Positions 6,953 to 15,096 of a DNA stretch of 32,030 nt are shown here, piece after piece (within the stretch, counting starts at the first letter, position 1; every line of letters begins with the position of its first letter). The position numbers were made by a program, and so were the translations under genes. Below the pieces are notes generated by a model. That model searched no databases. It had not been told where the DNA came from and saw only the letters and a program-made list of their open reading frames with translations. The DNA is taken from assembly GCA_927435965.1 (NCBI GenBank), contig CAKMKB010000102.1, forward strand, positions 1 to 32,030. The letters run 5' to 3'. This DNA comes from 38-11 sp927435965. Its GTDB lineage: Bacteria > Bacillota > Clostridia > Tissierellales > Dethiosulfatibacteraceae.

Positions 6953-7655
6953 TCTATTGGAAACATTATTTCGACAATCAAATATATCATTCACACCACA
7001 ACAGATTAACCGGTTTATGTCGTATGAAAAATTGATTCAAGAGTGGAACCAAAATATAAACATAACGGCAATCACGGAAAGCATGGACATCTATATCAAG
7101 CATTTTATTGACAGTGTAGTCATCAACCAACATATCACGGAAAAACAACCATACAGTCTGATAGACGTTGGAACAGGTGGAGGATTTCCAGGTATTCCTA
7201 TGAAGATAATGGATGAAACCATTCAATTGACACTTCTGGATAGTTTGAATAAGCGAATTGCTTTTTTGCAGACCGTCGTGGAAACCTTGGATCTGAGAGA
7301 TGTAAAGTTGATACATGGAAGAGCTGAGGATTTTGGTTCTAATGTTGATTTTCGAGAGAAATATGATGTAGCCACTTCAAGAGCAGTTGCAGCAATCAAT
7401 GTTTTATCAGAGTATTGTCTTCCTTTCGTCAAAGTTGGCGGTGTTTTTATTGCCTTAAAAGGTGAAAATGTCGAAGATGAATTGAAAAATGGAGAAAAAG
7501 CTGTTAAATTATTAGGTGGAGAGATAGAGAATGTCATTAAATACGTGATTCCGGGAACTGATATCGGCAGAAGTGTTGTTATCATCAAAAAAATAGCCGC
7601 TATACCGGATAAATACCCTAGAAAAGCAGGCACACCTTCCAGAAAACCACTCTAA
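6945..7655 (+). CDS. rsmG: 16S rRNA (guanine527-N7)-methyltransferase RsmG (GidB)
   Basis: A 236-residue SAM-dependent methyltransferase that makes m7G527 in 16S rRNA. The SAM-binding motif IDVGTGGGFPGIP sits near residues 67-79. The family motifs HGRAEDFG and ATSRAVAAINVLSEY, and the catalytic-region VGGVFIALKG, follow. The C-terminus ends in KYPRKAGTPSRKPL, as is usual. The start codon lies within the 3' end of mnmG. Loss of RsmG causes low-level streptomycin resistance in several bacteria (family knowledge). Confidence 0.96.
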   Translation: MSNLLETLFRQSNISFTPQQINRFMSYEKLIQEWNQNINITAITESMDIYIKHFIDSVVINQHITEKQPYSLIDVGTGGGFPGIPMKIMDETIQLTLLDSLNKRIAFLQTVVETLDLRDVKLIHGRAEDFGSNVDFREKYDVATSRAVAAINVLSEYCLPFVKVGGVFIALKGENVEDELKNGEKAVKLLGGEIENVIKYVIPGTDIGRSVVIIKKIAAIPDKYPRKAGTPSRKPL

Positions 7656-7677
7656 ATAAATCACACAAGGAGATATA

Positions 7678-8475
7678 ATGGAACCCTTACAAAAAGTTGA
7701 GCTAATCAGCATGGATAAGATTTCACCTAACCAACATCAACCAAGAAGGGCGTTTGATCAAAAATCACTCAAAGAGCTTTCGTCTTCCATTAAATCATAT
7801 GGATTGATTCAACCGATATCACTGCGAGAGAAAGACAGTGGGCATTATGAAATAATAGCCGGTGAGAGAAGATTCAGGGCTGCACAATTGGCAGGAATGA
7901 AAGAGATACCGTCAATTGTAATGGATTTGGCTGATAAGGACTCATCTGCCATTGCACTGATAGAGAATCTTCAAAGAGAAGATTTAAACGCATTGGAAGA
8001 AGCAGAAGCCTATCTGAATCTGATGATTGTTTTTGGAATCAATCAAAGCGAACTTGGAGAGAGGATCGGTAAGAGACAGTCTACAATTGCCAATAAGTTG
8101 AGATTGCTCAAACTCCAGGATGATATTAAGGACATGATAATTGATGGTAAACTCACAGAAAGGCATTGTAGGTGTTTGCTTAAACTCAAGAATGAACCTT
8201 TGCAACTCAAGGTTGCCAGGAAGATTTTAACGAAAAATATGACCGTTGCAGAGACGGAGAAGCTTATTGATGGTATAATTAAAAAACGGGACGGGAAAAA
8301 AGAAAACGAACCAAAACGTTCAGTCAAGAATTACATCAATTATAAAATATACATTAATACAATCAAGCATGCCTATAATGAAATATTGAAGACAGGTGTG
8401 AGAGCTGGTTATGAAGAGAAGGAAGACGAAGAGCACATAGAAGTGAAGATAAGGATTCCAAAAAACAGGACATGA
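7678..8475 (+). CDS. noc: Nucleoid occlusion protein Noc (ParB-like)
   Basis: A 265-residue ParB/Spo0J-family protein. It has an N-terminal ParB/sulfiredoxin-like CTP-binding domain with the box GHYEIIAGERRFRAAQLAG, then ALIENLQREDLNALEEAEAY and a central helix-turn-helix (about residues 118-145, NQSELGERIGKRQSTIANKLRLL). Its place between rsmG and soj is the position of noc in B. subtilis, and a second ParB follows soj. A perfect Noc-type site occurs in mnmE. The N-terminus has a short leader (MEPLQKVELISMDKI) before the ParB core; whether it forms a membrane-targeting helix as in B. subtilis Noc is not clear. AAGGAG precedes the start. The alternative is a plain ParB paralogue. Confidence 0.85.
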   Translation: MEPLQKVELISMDKISPNQHQPRRAFDQKSLKELSSSIKSYGLIQPISLREKDSGHYEIIAGERRFRAAQLAGMKEIPSIVMDLADKDSSAIALIENLQREDLNALEEAEAYLNLMIVFGINQSELGERIGKRQSTIANKLRLLKLQDDIKDMIIDGKLTERHCRCLLKLKNEPLQLKVARKILTKNMTVAETEKLIDGIIKKRDGKKENEPKRSVKNYINYKIYINTIKHAYNEILKTGVRAGYEEKEDEEHIEVKIRIPKNRT

Positions 8476-8483
8476 GGTGACGC

Positions 8484-9245
8484 ATGGGCAAAATCATAGC
8501 GATATTCAACCAAAAGGGTGGCGTTGGCAAAACGACTACCAATGTGAACCTGTCATCTATATTGGCATCAAAGGGTCAGAGGATCTTGTCAGTTGATATT
8601 GACCCTCAGGGCAACTCCACCAGTGGTTTTGGCATAGATAAGAACCAGTTGGAAGTTACCATATATGACTGTTTATTTAATGAGACGCCAATAGCTGAGG
8701 CTATTATTGTAATGGGTGTTGAAACTCTACATGTTTTGCCTGCAAACATAGATCTTGCCGGGGCTGAGATTGAGCTCACAAAAGCTGACCATAGAGAGAA
8801 TACATTAAAGCATATACTAAACGGAATCAGAAATGATTATGATTATATTTTCATAGATTGCCCACCCTCTCTGGGATTGTTGTCAATAAACGCTCTGACT
8901 GCTTCAGACAGTGTGATTATACCAATCCAGTGCGAGTACTATGCTCTTGAGGGAGTGAGCCAGTTGGTAAACACAGTAAAATTAGTCAAGAGAAATCTGA
9001 ATCCCAAGCTTGAGATAGAAGGTATTGTATTAAACATGTATGACGGCAGAACCAATCTTTCTATTCAGGTTGTAGAAGAAGTAAAAAAGTACTTCAGAAA
9101 TAAGGTTTACAAATCCATCGTACCCAGAAATGTAAGACTGGCAGAGGCACCAAGCTTCGGAATGTCCATAGTCGAATATGACAGCAAGTCAAAAGGTGCA
9201 GAAGCCTATAGCTTACTGGCAGACGAATTTTTAGAAAGGAATTGA
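8484..9245 (+). CDS. soj: Chromosome-partitioning ATPase ParA/Soj
   Basis: A 253-residue ParA-family ATPase that works with ParB in origin segregation and, in B. subtilis, in control of DnaA. The deviant Walker A motif KGGVGKTT is at residues 10-17. It is followed by the Walker A' DIDPQGNSTSGFG and Walker B YIFIDCPPSLG. The usual ParA length and the APSFGMSIVEYD C-terminal segment are present. It starts 8 nt after noc with a GAGGTGA ribosome-binding site. It precedes parB by 10 nt, so noc-soj-parB form one unit. Confidence 0.96.
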   Translation: MGKIIAIFNQKGGVGKTTTNVNLSSILASKGQRILSVDIDPQGNSTSGFGIDKNQLEVTIYDCLFNETPIAEAIIVMGVETLHVLPANIDLAGAEIELTKADHRENTLKHILNGIRNDYDYIFIDCPPSLGLLSINALTASDSVIIPIQCEYYALEGVSQLVNTVKLVKRNLNPKLEIEGIVLNMYDGRTNLSIQVVEEVKKYFRNKVYKSIVPRNVRLAEAPSFGMSIVEYDSKSKGAEAYSLLADEFLERN

Positions 9246-9255
9246 GGGGGATTAT

Positions 9256-10116
9256 ATGGTAACTAAGAGAAAAGCTTTAGGAAAAGGATTATCGGCATTG
9301 ATAACTGAAGAATTAGAGAAGATTGACGAGAACTCAATTGTTAACATCAAGCTGGATCTGATTGTGCCAAACCCCATGCAGCCTAGAAAATCAGTGGATG
9401 ACGAAAAAATTGATGAACTTGCCAAATCAATTGAAAGGCATGGCGTCATTCAGCCAATAATTGTTAAAAAAGTGGAAGACCACTATCAGATAATCGCCGG
9501 AGAGAGAAGATGGAAAGCCTCCAGAAAGGCTGGATTGAAAGAGATACCTTCCATAGTCAGAGACATAGGAAATAGAAGCCAGGAAGAAATGGCTCTTACT
9601 GAAAATATTCAAAGAGAAGACCTTAATTCCATAGATGAAGCATTGGCATATCGTGTAATCATGGAAAGATATGATATAACCCAGGAAGAGGTCTCGGATA
9701 TTGTTGGAAAGAGCAGGGTTTATGTCACAAATATACTCAGACTCTTGAAGCTTCCCATATATGTACAGCAATACATCGCTGAAGGAATATTATCGACAGG
9801 GCACGGCAAGGCACTAATCGGTTTGGGCGAAAAAGAGACCAAGGACGTTACTAAGCAGATTATAGATAAACACTTGAGTGTCAGAGAGACAGAGAATCTG
9901 GTAAAGAACCTGAAAGAACAACAAAAATCAGGTAAAAAGAGAGCCCTTAAGAAAGTGAAGGAAGCTAATATCATGCATATTGAAGAAACCTTATCTGAAG
10001 AACTGGGAACAAAGGTTGATATTCAACGGAGCAGAAAATCAGGTAGGATTCAGCTTTTTTTCACAGATGATGAAGACCTGTCTAGAATCATCAATCTTTT
10101 ATCAGACAAGTTTTGA
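9256..10116 (+). CDS. parB: Chromosome-partitioning protein ParB/Spo0J
   Basis: A 286-residue ParB. The N-terminal Soj-interacting peptide (RKALGKGLSALI, about residues 4-15) is a diagnostic mark that the upstream Noc lacks. The CTP-binding ParB box (IIAGERRWKASRKAG, then ENIQREDLNSIDEA) and a helix-turn-helix (TQEEVSDIVGKSRVYVTNILRLL) follow. The C-terminal dimerisation domain ends with IQLFFTDDEDLSRIINLL. GAGGGGG lies just before the ATG. A parS-like site and a strong terminator lie directly after the gene. Confidence 0.96.
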   Translation: MVTKRKALGKGLSALITEELEKIDENSIVNIKLDLIVPNPMQPRKSVDDEKIDELAKSIERHGVIQPIIVKKVEDHYQIIAGERRWKASRKAGLKEIPSIVRDIGNRSQEEMALTENIQREDLNSIDEALAYRVIMERYDITQEEVSDIVGKSRVYVTNILRLLKLPIYVQQYIAEGILSTGHGKALIGLGEKETKDVTKQIIDKHLSVRETENLVKNLKEQQKSGKKRALKKVKEANIMHIEETLSEELGTKVDIQRSRKSGRIQLFFTDDEDLSRIINLLSDKF

Positions 10117-10126
10117 ATCGGATAAA

Positions 10127-10142
10127 TATTTCACATGAAATC
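10127..10142. promoter_or_regulatory. Degenerate parS/Noc-like site after parB
   Basis: TATTTCACATGAAATC matches the parS consensus TGTTTCACGTGAAACA at 12 of 16 positions. In the central 12-mer TTTCACGTGAAA only one base differs. Its outer bases look more like the Noc site. It begins 10 nt after the parB stop, just ahead of the terminator. Weak ParB binding is plausible but unproven. Confidence 0.4.
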
Positions 10143-10177
10143 AAAGCATAGCCCAACCATAAAGGCTATGCTTTTTT
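10143..10177 (+). terminator. Strong intrinsic terminator after parB
   Basis: AAAGCATAGCC (10143-10153) pairs with GGCTATGCTTT (10164-10174) in an 11-bp perfect stem with a 10-nt loop, followed by T residues. It closes the origin-proximal operon. Confidence 0.9.
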
Positions 10178-10321
10178 AATGAATCATAGGTAGATGATAT
10201 TTATTTAACAATTATAAGAAAGACTGATTTCTTTACACTATCTGATAAAATTTATCATTTAGAAAATAGAATAACTGTTAATCTACTTTTTAACTTAATA
10301 ATCGCCTAAGATTGCGATAAA

Positions 10322-10343
10322 TATGTCAATTTAAATTGACATA
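10322..10343. promoter_or_regulatory. Perfect 22-bp palindrome, candidate operator
   Basis: The core is TGTCAATTTAAATTGACA, extended by two complementary bases on each side. Its right half contains the -35 box of the hydrogenase promoter, so a bound dimer would block RNA polymerase. It does not match the Rex consensus closely, nor Fnr, so the regulator is unknown. About 145 nt of AT-rich sequence between the parB terminator and this site shows no gene, only a small 15-nt palindrome at 10243-10257. Confidence 0.6.
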
Positions 10344-10364
10344 AAATTAACAGTATCGTATAAT
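10336..10364 (+). promoter_or_regulatory. Consensus sigma-A promoter for the hydrogenase operon
   Basis: A perfect TTGACA (10336-10341), a 17-nt spacer and a perfect TATAAT (10359-10364), 45 nt before the first hydrogenase gene. The -35 box overlaps the palindrome at 10322-10343. Confidence 0.88.
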
Positions 10365-10408
10365 ATCCTTGGTATCCTGAAAAACTGTAATTATTAAGGA
10401 GGTATAAA

Positions 10409-10897
10409 GTGCAAAAGGTTATAGACATTAAAGAAAATGTAGCTAAGTTTGAAGAGTTGTCAGCTTATATTGAAAGACAGGACGTGTCTCAAGGTGTATT
10501 GATGCAAACGTTACACAAGGCACAAGAATTATTTGGTTATTTACCTATTGAAGTTCAAAAGTTTGTATCTGAAAAAACCAAAATACCAATGGCAGAAGTT
10601 TATGGAGTTGCAACATTCTACACACAATTCTCATTAGAACCAAAAGGAACCTATACCGTAGGTGTCTGTATGGGTACAGCATGTTATGTCAAAAGCTCCC
10701 AGCTAGTTTTGGACCAATTGATAAAAACCTTGAAGGTATCGGTTGGAGAAACCACTGAAGATGGATTGTTTACTTTGGAAGCGACGAGATGCTTAGGCTG
10801 CTGCGGTCTTGCACCGGTCATCATGATTGGGGACTCAGTTTACGGCAAGCTAGAACCTAAGAAAATCCCGGAAATTATAGAGAGCTATAGAAAATAA
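10409..10897 (+). CDS. hndA: NuoE-like [2Fe-2S] subunit of NAD(P)-linked hydrogenase (HndA/HydC)
   Basis: A 162-residue thioredoxin-fold [2Fe-2S] protein of the NuoE/HydC/HndA family. It is the small electron-transfer subunit of cytosolic bifurcating or NAD(P)-reducing [FeFe] hydrogenases. Family segments are visible: a helical N-terminus with VLMQTLHKAQELFGYLP, then VYGVATFYTQF, and the four cluster cysteines in VGVCMGTACYV and RCLGCCGLAP. It starts with GTG, preceded by AAGGAGG. It is the first gene of a four-gene operon with 13-30 nt gaps. Subunit naming follows the Desulfovibrio HndABCD order; HydC of Thermotoga is the equivalent. Confidence 0.92.
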   Translation: MQKVIDIKENVAKFEELSAYIERQDVSQGVLMQTLHKAQELFGYLPIEVQKFVSEKTKIPMAEVYGVATFYTQFSLEPKGTYTVGVCMGTACYVKSSQLVLDQLIKTLKVSVGETTEDGLFTLEATRCLGCCGLAPVIMIGDSVYGKLEPKKIPEIIESYRK

Positions 10898-10910
10898 AAA
10901 GGAGGCAGAC

Positions 10911-11276
10911 ATGAAATCATTAGATGAGTTAAAGAAAATAAGAGATGAAGCCAAGAAGAACCTTGAGTTAAGAGATTCCGAAAAAACTACCAGAGTTGTG
11001 GTCGGTATGGCAACCTGTGGCATTTCAGCCGGAGCGAGACCGGTATTGCAAAGCTTTATAGAAGAGGTACAAAAGAGACATCTGAATGAAGTTCAGGTCG
11101 TGCAGACAGGATGCATTGGTATGTGCACTTATGAGCCTATAGTGGAAATCACTACCCCAGACAAGGATAAGGTGACTTATATACACATGGATGTTGATAA
11201 GGTCAAGCGCGTTGTAGCAGAGCATCTTGTACATGGGCGTGCTGTAAGGGAATATACAATCGGATACATAAAATAA
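10911..11276 (+). CDS. hndB: Thioredoxin-like [2Fe-2S] hydrogenase subunit (HndB-like)
   Basis: A 121-residue small iron-sulfur protein. Cysteines in MATCGISAGARPV and QTGCIGMCTYEP form a thioredoxin-like [2Fe-2S] site like that at the start of the next subunit. The N-terminus is helical (SLDELKKIRDEAKKNLELRD). HndB in Desulfovibrio has the same size and the same position between the NuoE-like and NuoF-like subunits, where it is thought to pass electrons in the complex. AAAGGAGG precedes the ATG. Its presence as a separate gene distinguishes this from a three-gene hydABC layout. Confidence 0.85.
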   Translation: MKSLDELKKIRDEAKKNLELRDSEKTTRVVVGMATCGISAGARPVLQSFIEEVQKRHLNEVQVVQTGCIGMCTYEPIVEITTPDKDKVTYIHMDVDKVKRVVAEHLVHGRAVREYTIGYIK

Positions 11277-11306
11277 TCTAATGGCATCATACAAAGGAGG
11301 GCAAGT

Positions 11307-13097
11307 ATGGCTATTTACAGATCACATGTTTTAGTTTGTGGAGGTACAGGATGTGCTTCATCTAAATCAGACTTGATAAAAAAGAGATTCGAAGAGAAAA
11401 TCATCGAAATGAATCTTGATAAAGAAGTTCAAGTTATAAGTACCGGCTGTTTCGGACTATGCGAAGAGGGACCAATAGTGGTTGTATACCCTGAGGGATC
11501 CTTTTATGCAAAAATGCAAATCAATCGGGTTGATAGGATTGTAGAGGAGCATTTATATAAAGGAAGAATCGTAAGAGAATTCCTATATGAGGAAAGCATT
11601 GCAGATGAGAGATTGAAATCACTTAATCAGATTGACTTTTACAGTAAGCAGAAAAGGGTCGCTCTGAGAAATTGTGGTCTCATTAACCCTGAAAATATTG
11701 AGGAATATATTGCAAGAGATGGATATGAAGCTTTGGGGAAAGCTTTGACTGAAATGACACCGGAAGAGGTCATTAAAGTTGTGAAGGATTCTAACCTCAG
11801 GGGAAGAGGGGGCGGAGGTTTTCCAACTGGCGCAAAATGGAGTTTTGCTGCACCTAATAAAGCAGATCAGAAGTATATTATCTGTAATGCTGATGAAGGA
11901 GATCCAGGTGCTTTTATGGATAGAAGTGTTCTAGAAGGTGACCCACACGCTGTTTTGGAAGCCATGGCTATAGCTGGTTATGCCATAGGCGCAACAAAGG
12001 GATTTGTTTATGTAAGGGCTGAATATCCTATAGCAGTTAAAAGACTTGAGATAGCAATTAGTCAAGCAAAGACTATGGGATTGCTTGGAAAGAATATATT
12101 TGAATCAGAATTCGATTTTGATGTTGAGATAAGACTAGGCGCTGGTGCATTTGTCTGTGGAGAAGAAACTGCTCTTATGGCTTCAATAGAGGGAAAAAGA
12201 GGAATGTCAAGAAATAAGCCTCCATTTCCTGCAGTTAGTGGATTATTTGGGAAACCGACCATAATCAACAACGTTGAAACACTGGCAAACATACCTCAAA
12301 TCATCATAAACGGCTCTAAATGGTTTAAATCATTTGGCACTGAAAAATCACCAGGCACAAAGGTCTTCGCACTTGGTGGTAAAATAAACAACACAGGTTT
12401 GGTTGAAATACCAATGGGTACATCTCTGAGAGAAGTTATCTATGATATAGGTGGCGGCTGTCCTAACGGAAAGGCATTCAAAGCTGTTCAGACTGGCGGA
12501 CCTTCTGGTGGTTGCATTACAGCTGATTATATAGATACAAAAATCGATTTCGATACATTGACAGACCTTGGATCCATGATGGGTTCAGGTGGAATGATTG
12601 TTATGGATGAAGATAACTGTATGGTAGATATAGCCAGGTTTTTCCTTGAGTTCACAGTTGAGGAATCCTGTGGCAAATGTACACCATGCCGTGAAGGAAC
12701 CAAGAGGATGTTGGAAATATTGGAAGATATTACACAGGGAAAAGCAGTCATGTCTGATCTAGATAAGCTTGAAAAACTGGCAAATAATATCAGGAGCACC
12801 TCACTTTGCGGTCTTGGACAAACAGCACCAAACCCTGTTCTATCTACAATGAGATATTTCAGGAAGGAGTATGAAGCACATGTACTTCATAAAAAGTGTC
12901 CAGCAGGAACCTGTTCAGCACTATTGAACTATTCTATCACGGACAATTGCAGAGGCTGTACGAAATGTGTAAGACAATGTCCGGTAGGATGTATAACAGG
13001 AAAAGTTAAGGAACTACATGTTATAGATCAGGAAAAATGCATTAAGTGTGGCGCATGTATGGAAGCATGTCCATTTGATGCAATAATAAAAAAGTAG
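11307..13097 (+). CDS. hndC: NuoF-like flavoprotein subunit (HndC/HydB)
   Basis: A 596-residue NAD(P)H-binding flavoprotein of the hydrogenase complex. Domains in order: an N-terminal thioredoxin-like [2Fe-2S] domain (about 1-100, CGGTGC and STGCFGLC); the NuoF core with the NAD- and FMN-binding segments RGRGGGGFPTGAKW and CNADEGDPGAFMDR; the SLBB domain; the N3-type [4Fe-4S] site SCGKCTPCREG; and a C-terminal ferredoxin-like pair of [4Fe-4S] clusters (CRGCTKCVRQCPVGC and CIKCGACMEACPFDA). The ferredoxin-type extension is typical of bifurcating HydB and separates it from plain complex I NuoF. AAAGGAGGG precedes the ATG. Confidence 0.95.
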   Translation: MAIYRSHVLVCGGTGCASSKSDLIKKRFEEKIIEMNLDKEVQVISTGCFGLCEEGPIVVVYPEGSFYAKMQINRVDRIVEEHLYKGRIVREFLYEESIADERLKSLNQIDFYSKQKRVALRNCGLINPENIEEYIARDGYEALGKALTEMTPEEVIKVVKDSNLRGRGGGGFPTGAKWSFAAPNKADQKYIICNADEGDPGAFMDRSVLEGDPHAVLEAMAIAGYAIGATKGFVYVRAEYPIAVKRLEIAISQAKTMGLLGKNIFESEFDFDVEIRLGAGAFVCGEETALMASIEGKRGMSRNKPPFPAVSGLFGKPTIINNVETLANIPQIIINGSKWFKSFGTEKSPGTKVFALGGKINNTGLVEIPMGTSLREVIYDIGGGCPNGKAFKAVQTGGPSGGCITADYIDTKIDFDTLTDLGSMMGSGGMIVMDEDNCMVDIARFFLEFTVEESCGKCTPCREGTKRMLEILEDITQGKAVMSDLDKLEKLANNIRSTSLCGLGQTAPNPVLSTMRYFRKEYEAHVLHKKCPAGTCSALLNYSITDNCRGCTKCVRQCPVGCITGKVKELHVIDQEKCIKCGACMEACPFDAIIKK

Positions 13098-13112
13098 AAG
13101 GAGGGTGTCAGT

Positions 13113-14912
13113 GTGGATAATGTAAAAGTAACAATTAACGGCATGGAAGTATCTGTCCCAGCGGATTATACTGTTTTAATGGCAGCCAGAGAGGCAAATA
13201 TTGACATACCGACATTATGTTATTTAAAGGATATAAATGAGATTGCAGCTTGCAGATTATGTGTAGTTGAAGCGGATATAGATGGTAGACCATTAAGAAA
13301 TCTTCCAGCTTCTTGTGTGCTGAAGGTTGAAAATGGCATGAATGTAAGAACTAACACAACAAGGGTAAGAGAAGCAGTAAGAACAAATCTTGAGTTAATC
13401 CTAGCTAATCATAACAGGGAGTGTTTAACATGCTTCAGAAATGGAACCTGTGAACTACAAAAGCTATGCGATGAAATGGGTATAGGAGATATTCCTTATC
13501 AAGGACATAAGAGAAAAGCGATTTTGGATAATGTTTCTAGCTCAATTGTTAGAGATTCAAGCAAATGCATCCTGTGTGGTAGATGTATCAGCGTCTGTAA
13601 AGATGTTCAAGGCATTGGAATTTTAGACTTCACCAAGAGGGGATTTGAGACCGAAGTGGCTCCTGCATTTGATTATTCTATGGCGGATGCGCCTTGCGTA
13701 TATTGTGGACAGTGTATACAAGCATGTCCAGTAGCGGCTTTAAGAGAAAGAACCAACATCGATGATGTATGGGAAGCTCTTGATGATCCGGATAAATATG
13801 TAATCGTTCAGACAGCGCCAGCCGTTAGAGCATCACTTGGAGAGGAATTTGGCATGCCTGTAGGAACTAGAGTAACCGGCAAGATGGTTGCTTCTCTGAG
13901 AAGATTAGGATTCAATAATGTATTCGACACAGATTTCACAGCAGACCTTACAATACTTGAAGAAGGAACAGAATTGTTGGGCAGGATTAAGAATGGTGGA
14001 AAACTACCAATGATTACTTCCTGTTCTCCAGGTTGGATTAGATATTGTGAGATATTCTATCCTGAGTTTGTCGAAAATCTTTCTTCATGCAAGTCGCCTC
14101 AACAGATGTTCGGTGCCATTGCCAAATCATATTATGCTGAGAAAATGGGATTAGATCCGAAAAAAATGGTAGTTGTTTCAATCATGCCTTGTACATCAAA
14201 AAAATCTGAAGCAGCAAGACCTGAAATGGAAGTTGATGGCATAAGAGATGTTGATTTCTCGCTTACAACCAGAGAGTTGGGCAATATGATCAAACAGGCT
14301 AGAATTGATTTCAAGAGATTACCTGATGAGAACTTTGACAAGGTTCTGGGAGAATACACAGGAGCTGGGGTTATATTCGGAGCAACTGGTGGTGTCATGG
14401 AAGCTGCGTTGAGAACTGTAGCAGACATACTGACCGGAGAAGATCTTGAAAACATCGAGTACCAAGCAGTCAGAGGTATTGAGGGCGTAAAGGAAGCAAC
14501 CTTGAGACTTCCGATTGGTGGCGTAGAGACTGATGTCAATGTTGCAGTAGCACACGGCACTAAGAATGCTGCTTTAGTACTGGAAGCCATTAAAGCAGGA
14601 AAGAAAAACTATCACTTTATCGAAGTGATGGCATGTCCGGGTGGATGTGTACATGGTGGTGGACAATCACATGTGTCTTCAAAAGACAGATTGGATGTCA
14701 ATCCTAAAATAAATAGAGCAAATGCTCTATATGCAGAAGATGTGATTATGGCTAACCGAAAATCACACAAAAATCCAGAGGTCGTCAAGCTGTATGCGGA
14801 CTATCTGACAGAACCAAACAGTCATCTGTCTCACAAACTACTTCATACACATTATACTGCAAAAAAGCAGTATGTAATTGAGAATCAGTCAGATTTTGAC
14901 GAGTTAATCTAA
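13113..14912 (+). CDS. hndD: [FeFe] hydrogenase catalytic subunit (HndD/HydA)
   Basis: The 599-residue catalytic subunit, which makes or oxidises H2 at the H-cluster. Order: a [2Fe-2S] domain (C36, C47, C50, C68), a His-Cys3 [4Fe-4S] site (H100, C104, C107, C113), two [4Fe-4S] clusters (CILCGRCISVC and CVYCGQCIQAC), the H-cluster domain, then a C-terminal small-subunit-like region. H-cluster motifs: L1 TSCSPGW (302-308), L2 MPCTSKKSE (C360), L3 EVMACPGGCVHGGG (C508, C512). L1 departs from the textbook TSCCPxW by having serine at 305. The start codon is GTG with AGGAGGG upstream. Electrons are shared with the NuoF-like subunit. Maturases HydE, HydF and HydG are not in the window. Confidence 0.95.
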   Translation: MDNVKVTINGMEVSVPADYTVLMAAREANIDIPTLCYLKDINEIAACRLCVVEADIDGRPLRNLPASCVLKVENGMNVRTNTTRVREAVRTNLELILANHNRECLTCFRNGTCELQKLCDEMGIGDIPYQGHKRKAILDNVSSSIVRDSSKCILCGRCISVCKDVQGIGILDFTKRGFETEVAPAFDYSMADAPCVYCGQCIQACPVAALRERTNIDDVWEALDDPDKYVIVQTAPAVRASLGEEFGMPVGTRVTGKMVASLRRLGFNNVFDTDFTADLTILEEGTELLGRIKNGGKLPMITSCSPGWIRYCEIFYPEFVENLSSCKSPQQMFGAIAKSYYAEKMGLDPKKMVVVSIMPCTSKKSEAARPEMEVDGIRDVDFSLTTRELGNMIKQARIDFKRLPDENFDKVLGEYTGAGVIFGATGGVMEAALRTVADILTGEDLENIEYQAVRGIEGVKEATLRLPIGGVETDVNVAVAHGTKNAALVLEAIKAGKKNYHFIEVMACPGGCVHGGGQSHVSSKDRLDVNPKINRANALYAEDVIMANRKSHKNPEVVKLYADYLTEPNSHLSHKLLHTHYTAKKQYVIENQSDFDELI

Positions 14913-14923
14913 GATATACAGAG

Positions 14924-14943
14924 GGGGCTGTCGCTAAATAGCT
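14924..14943 (+). repeat. Left terminal inverted repeat of the IS
   Basis: GGGGCTGTCGCTAAATAGCT matches the reverse complement of the right end (16965-16984) at 17 of 20 positions. Confidence 0.85.
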
Positions 14944-14970
14944 GATTTCGCCCTGACGCAGATAAAATAA

Positions 14971-15031
14971 AGAGAACCCGCAGGATTCTGGACTTTTAAA
15001 AAGTCCGTAAGCCTCGTCGGGTTCTCTTTTT
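14971..15031. terminator. Long hairpin terminator inside the IS left end
   Basis: AGAGAACCCG (14971-14980) pairs with CGGGTTCTCT (15018-15027). A second hairpin (GGACTTTT / AAAAGTCC) sits in the loop, and a T run follows on the plus strand. It would stop transcription leaving the hydrogenase operon and, on the other strand, may end the transposase message. Sub-terminal hairpins in IS elements often insulate the transposase from outside promoters. Confidence 0.75.
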
Positions 15032-15096
15032 GTTATTGGAATTTTAATTATGGGTACACGAAACAAGGGTACCGATCATCAGATGCAGCTTTTATC

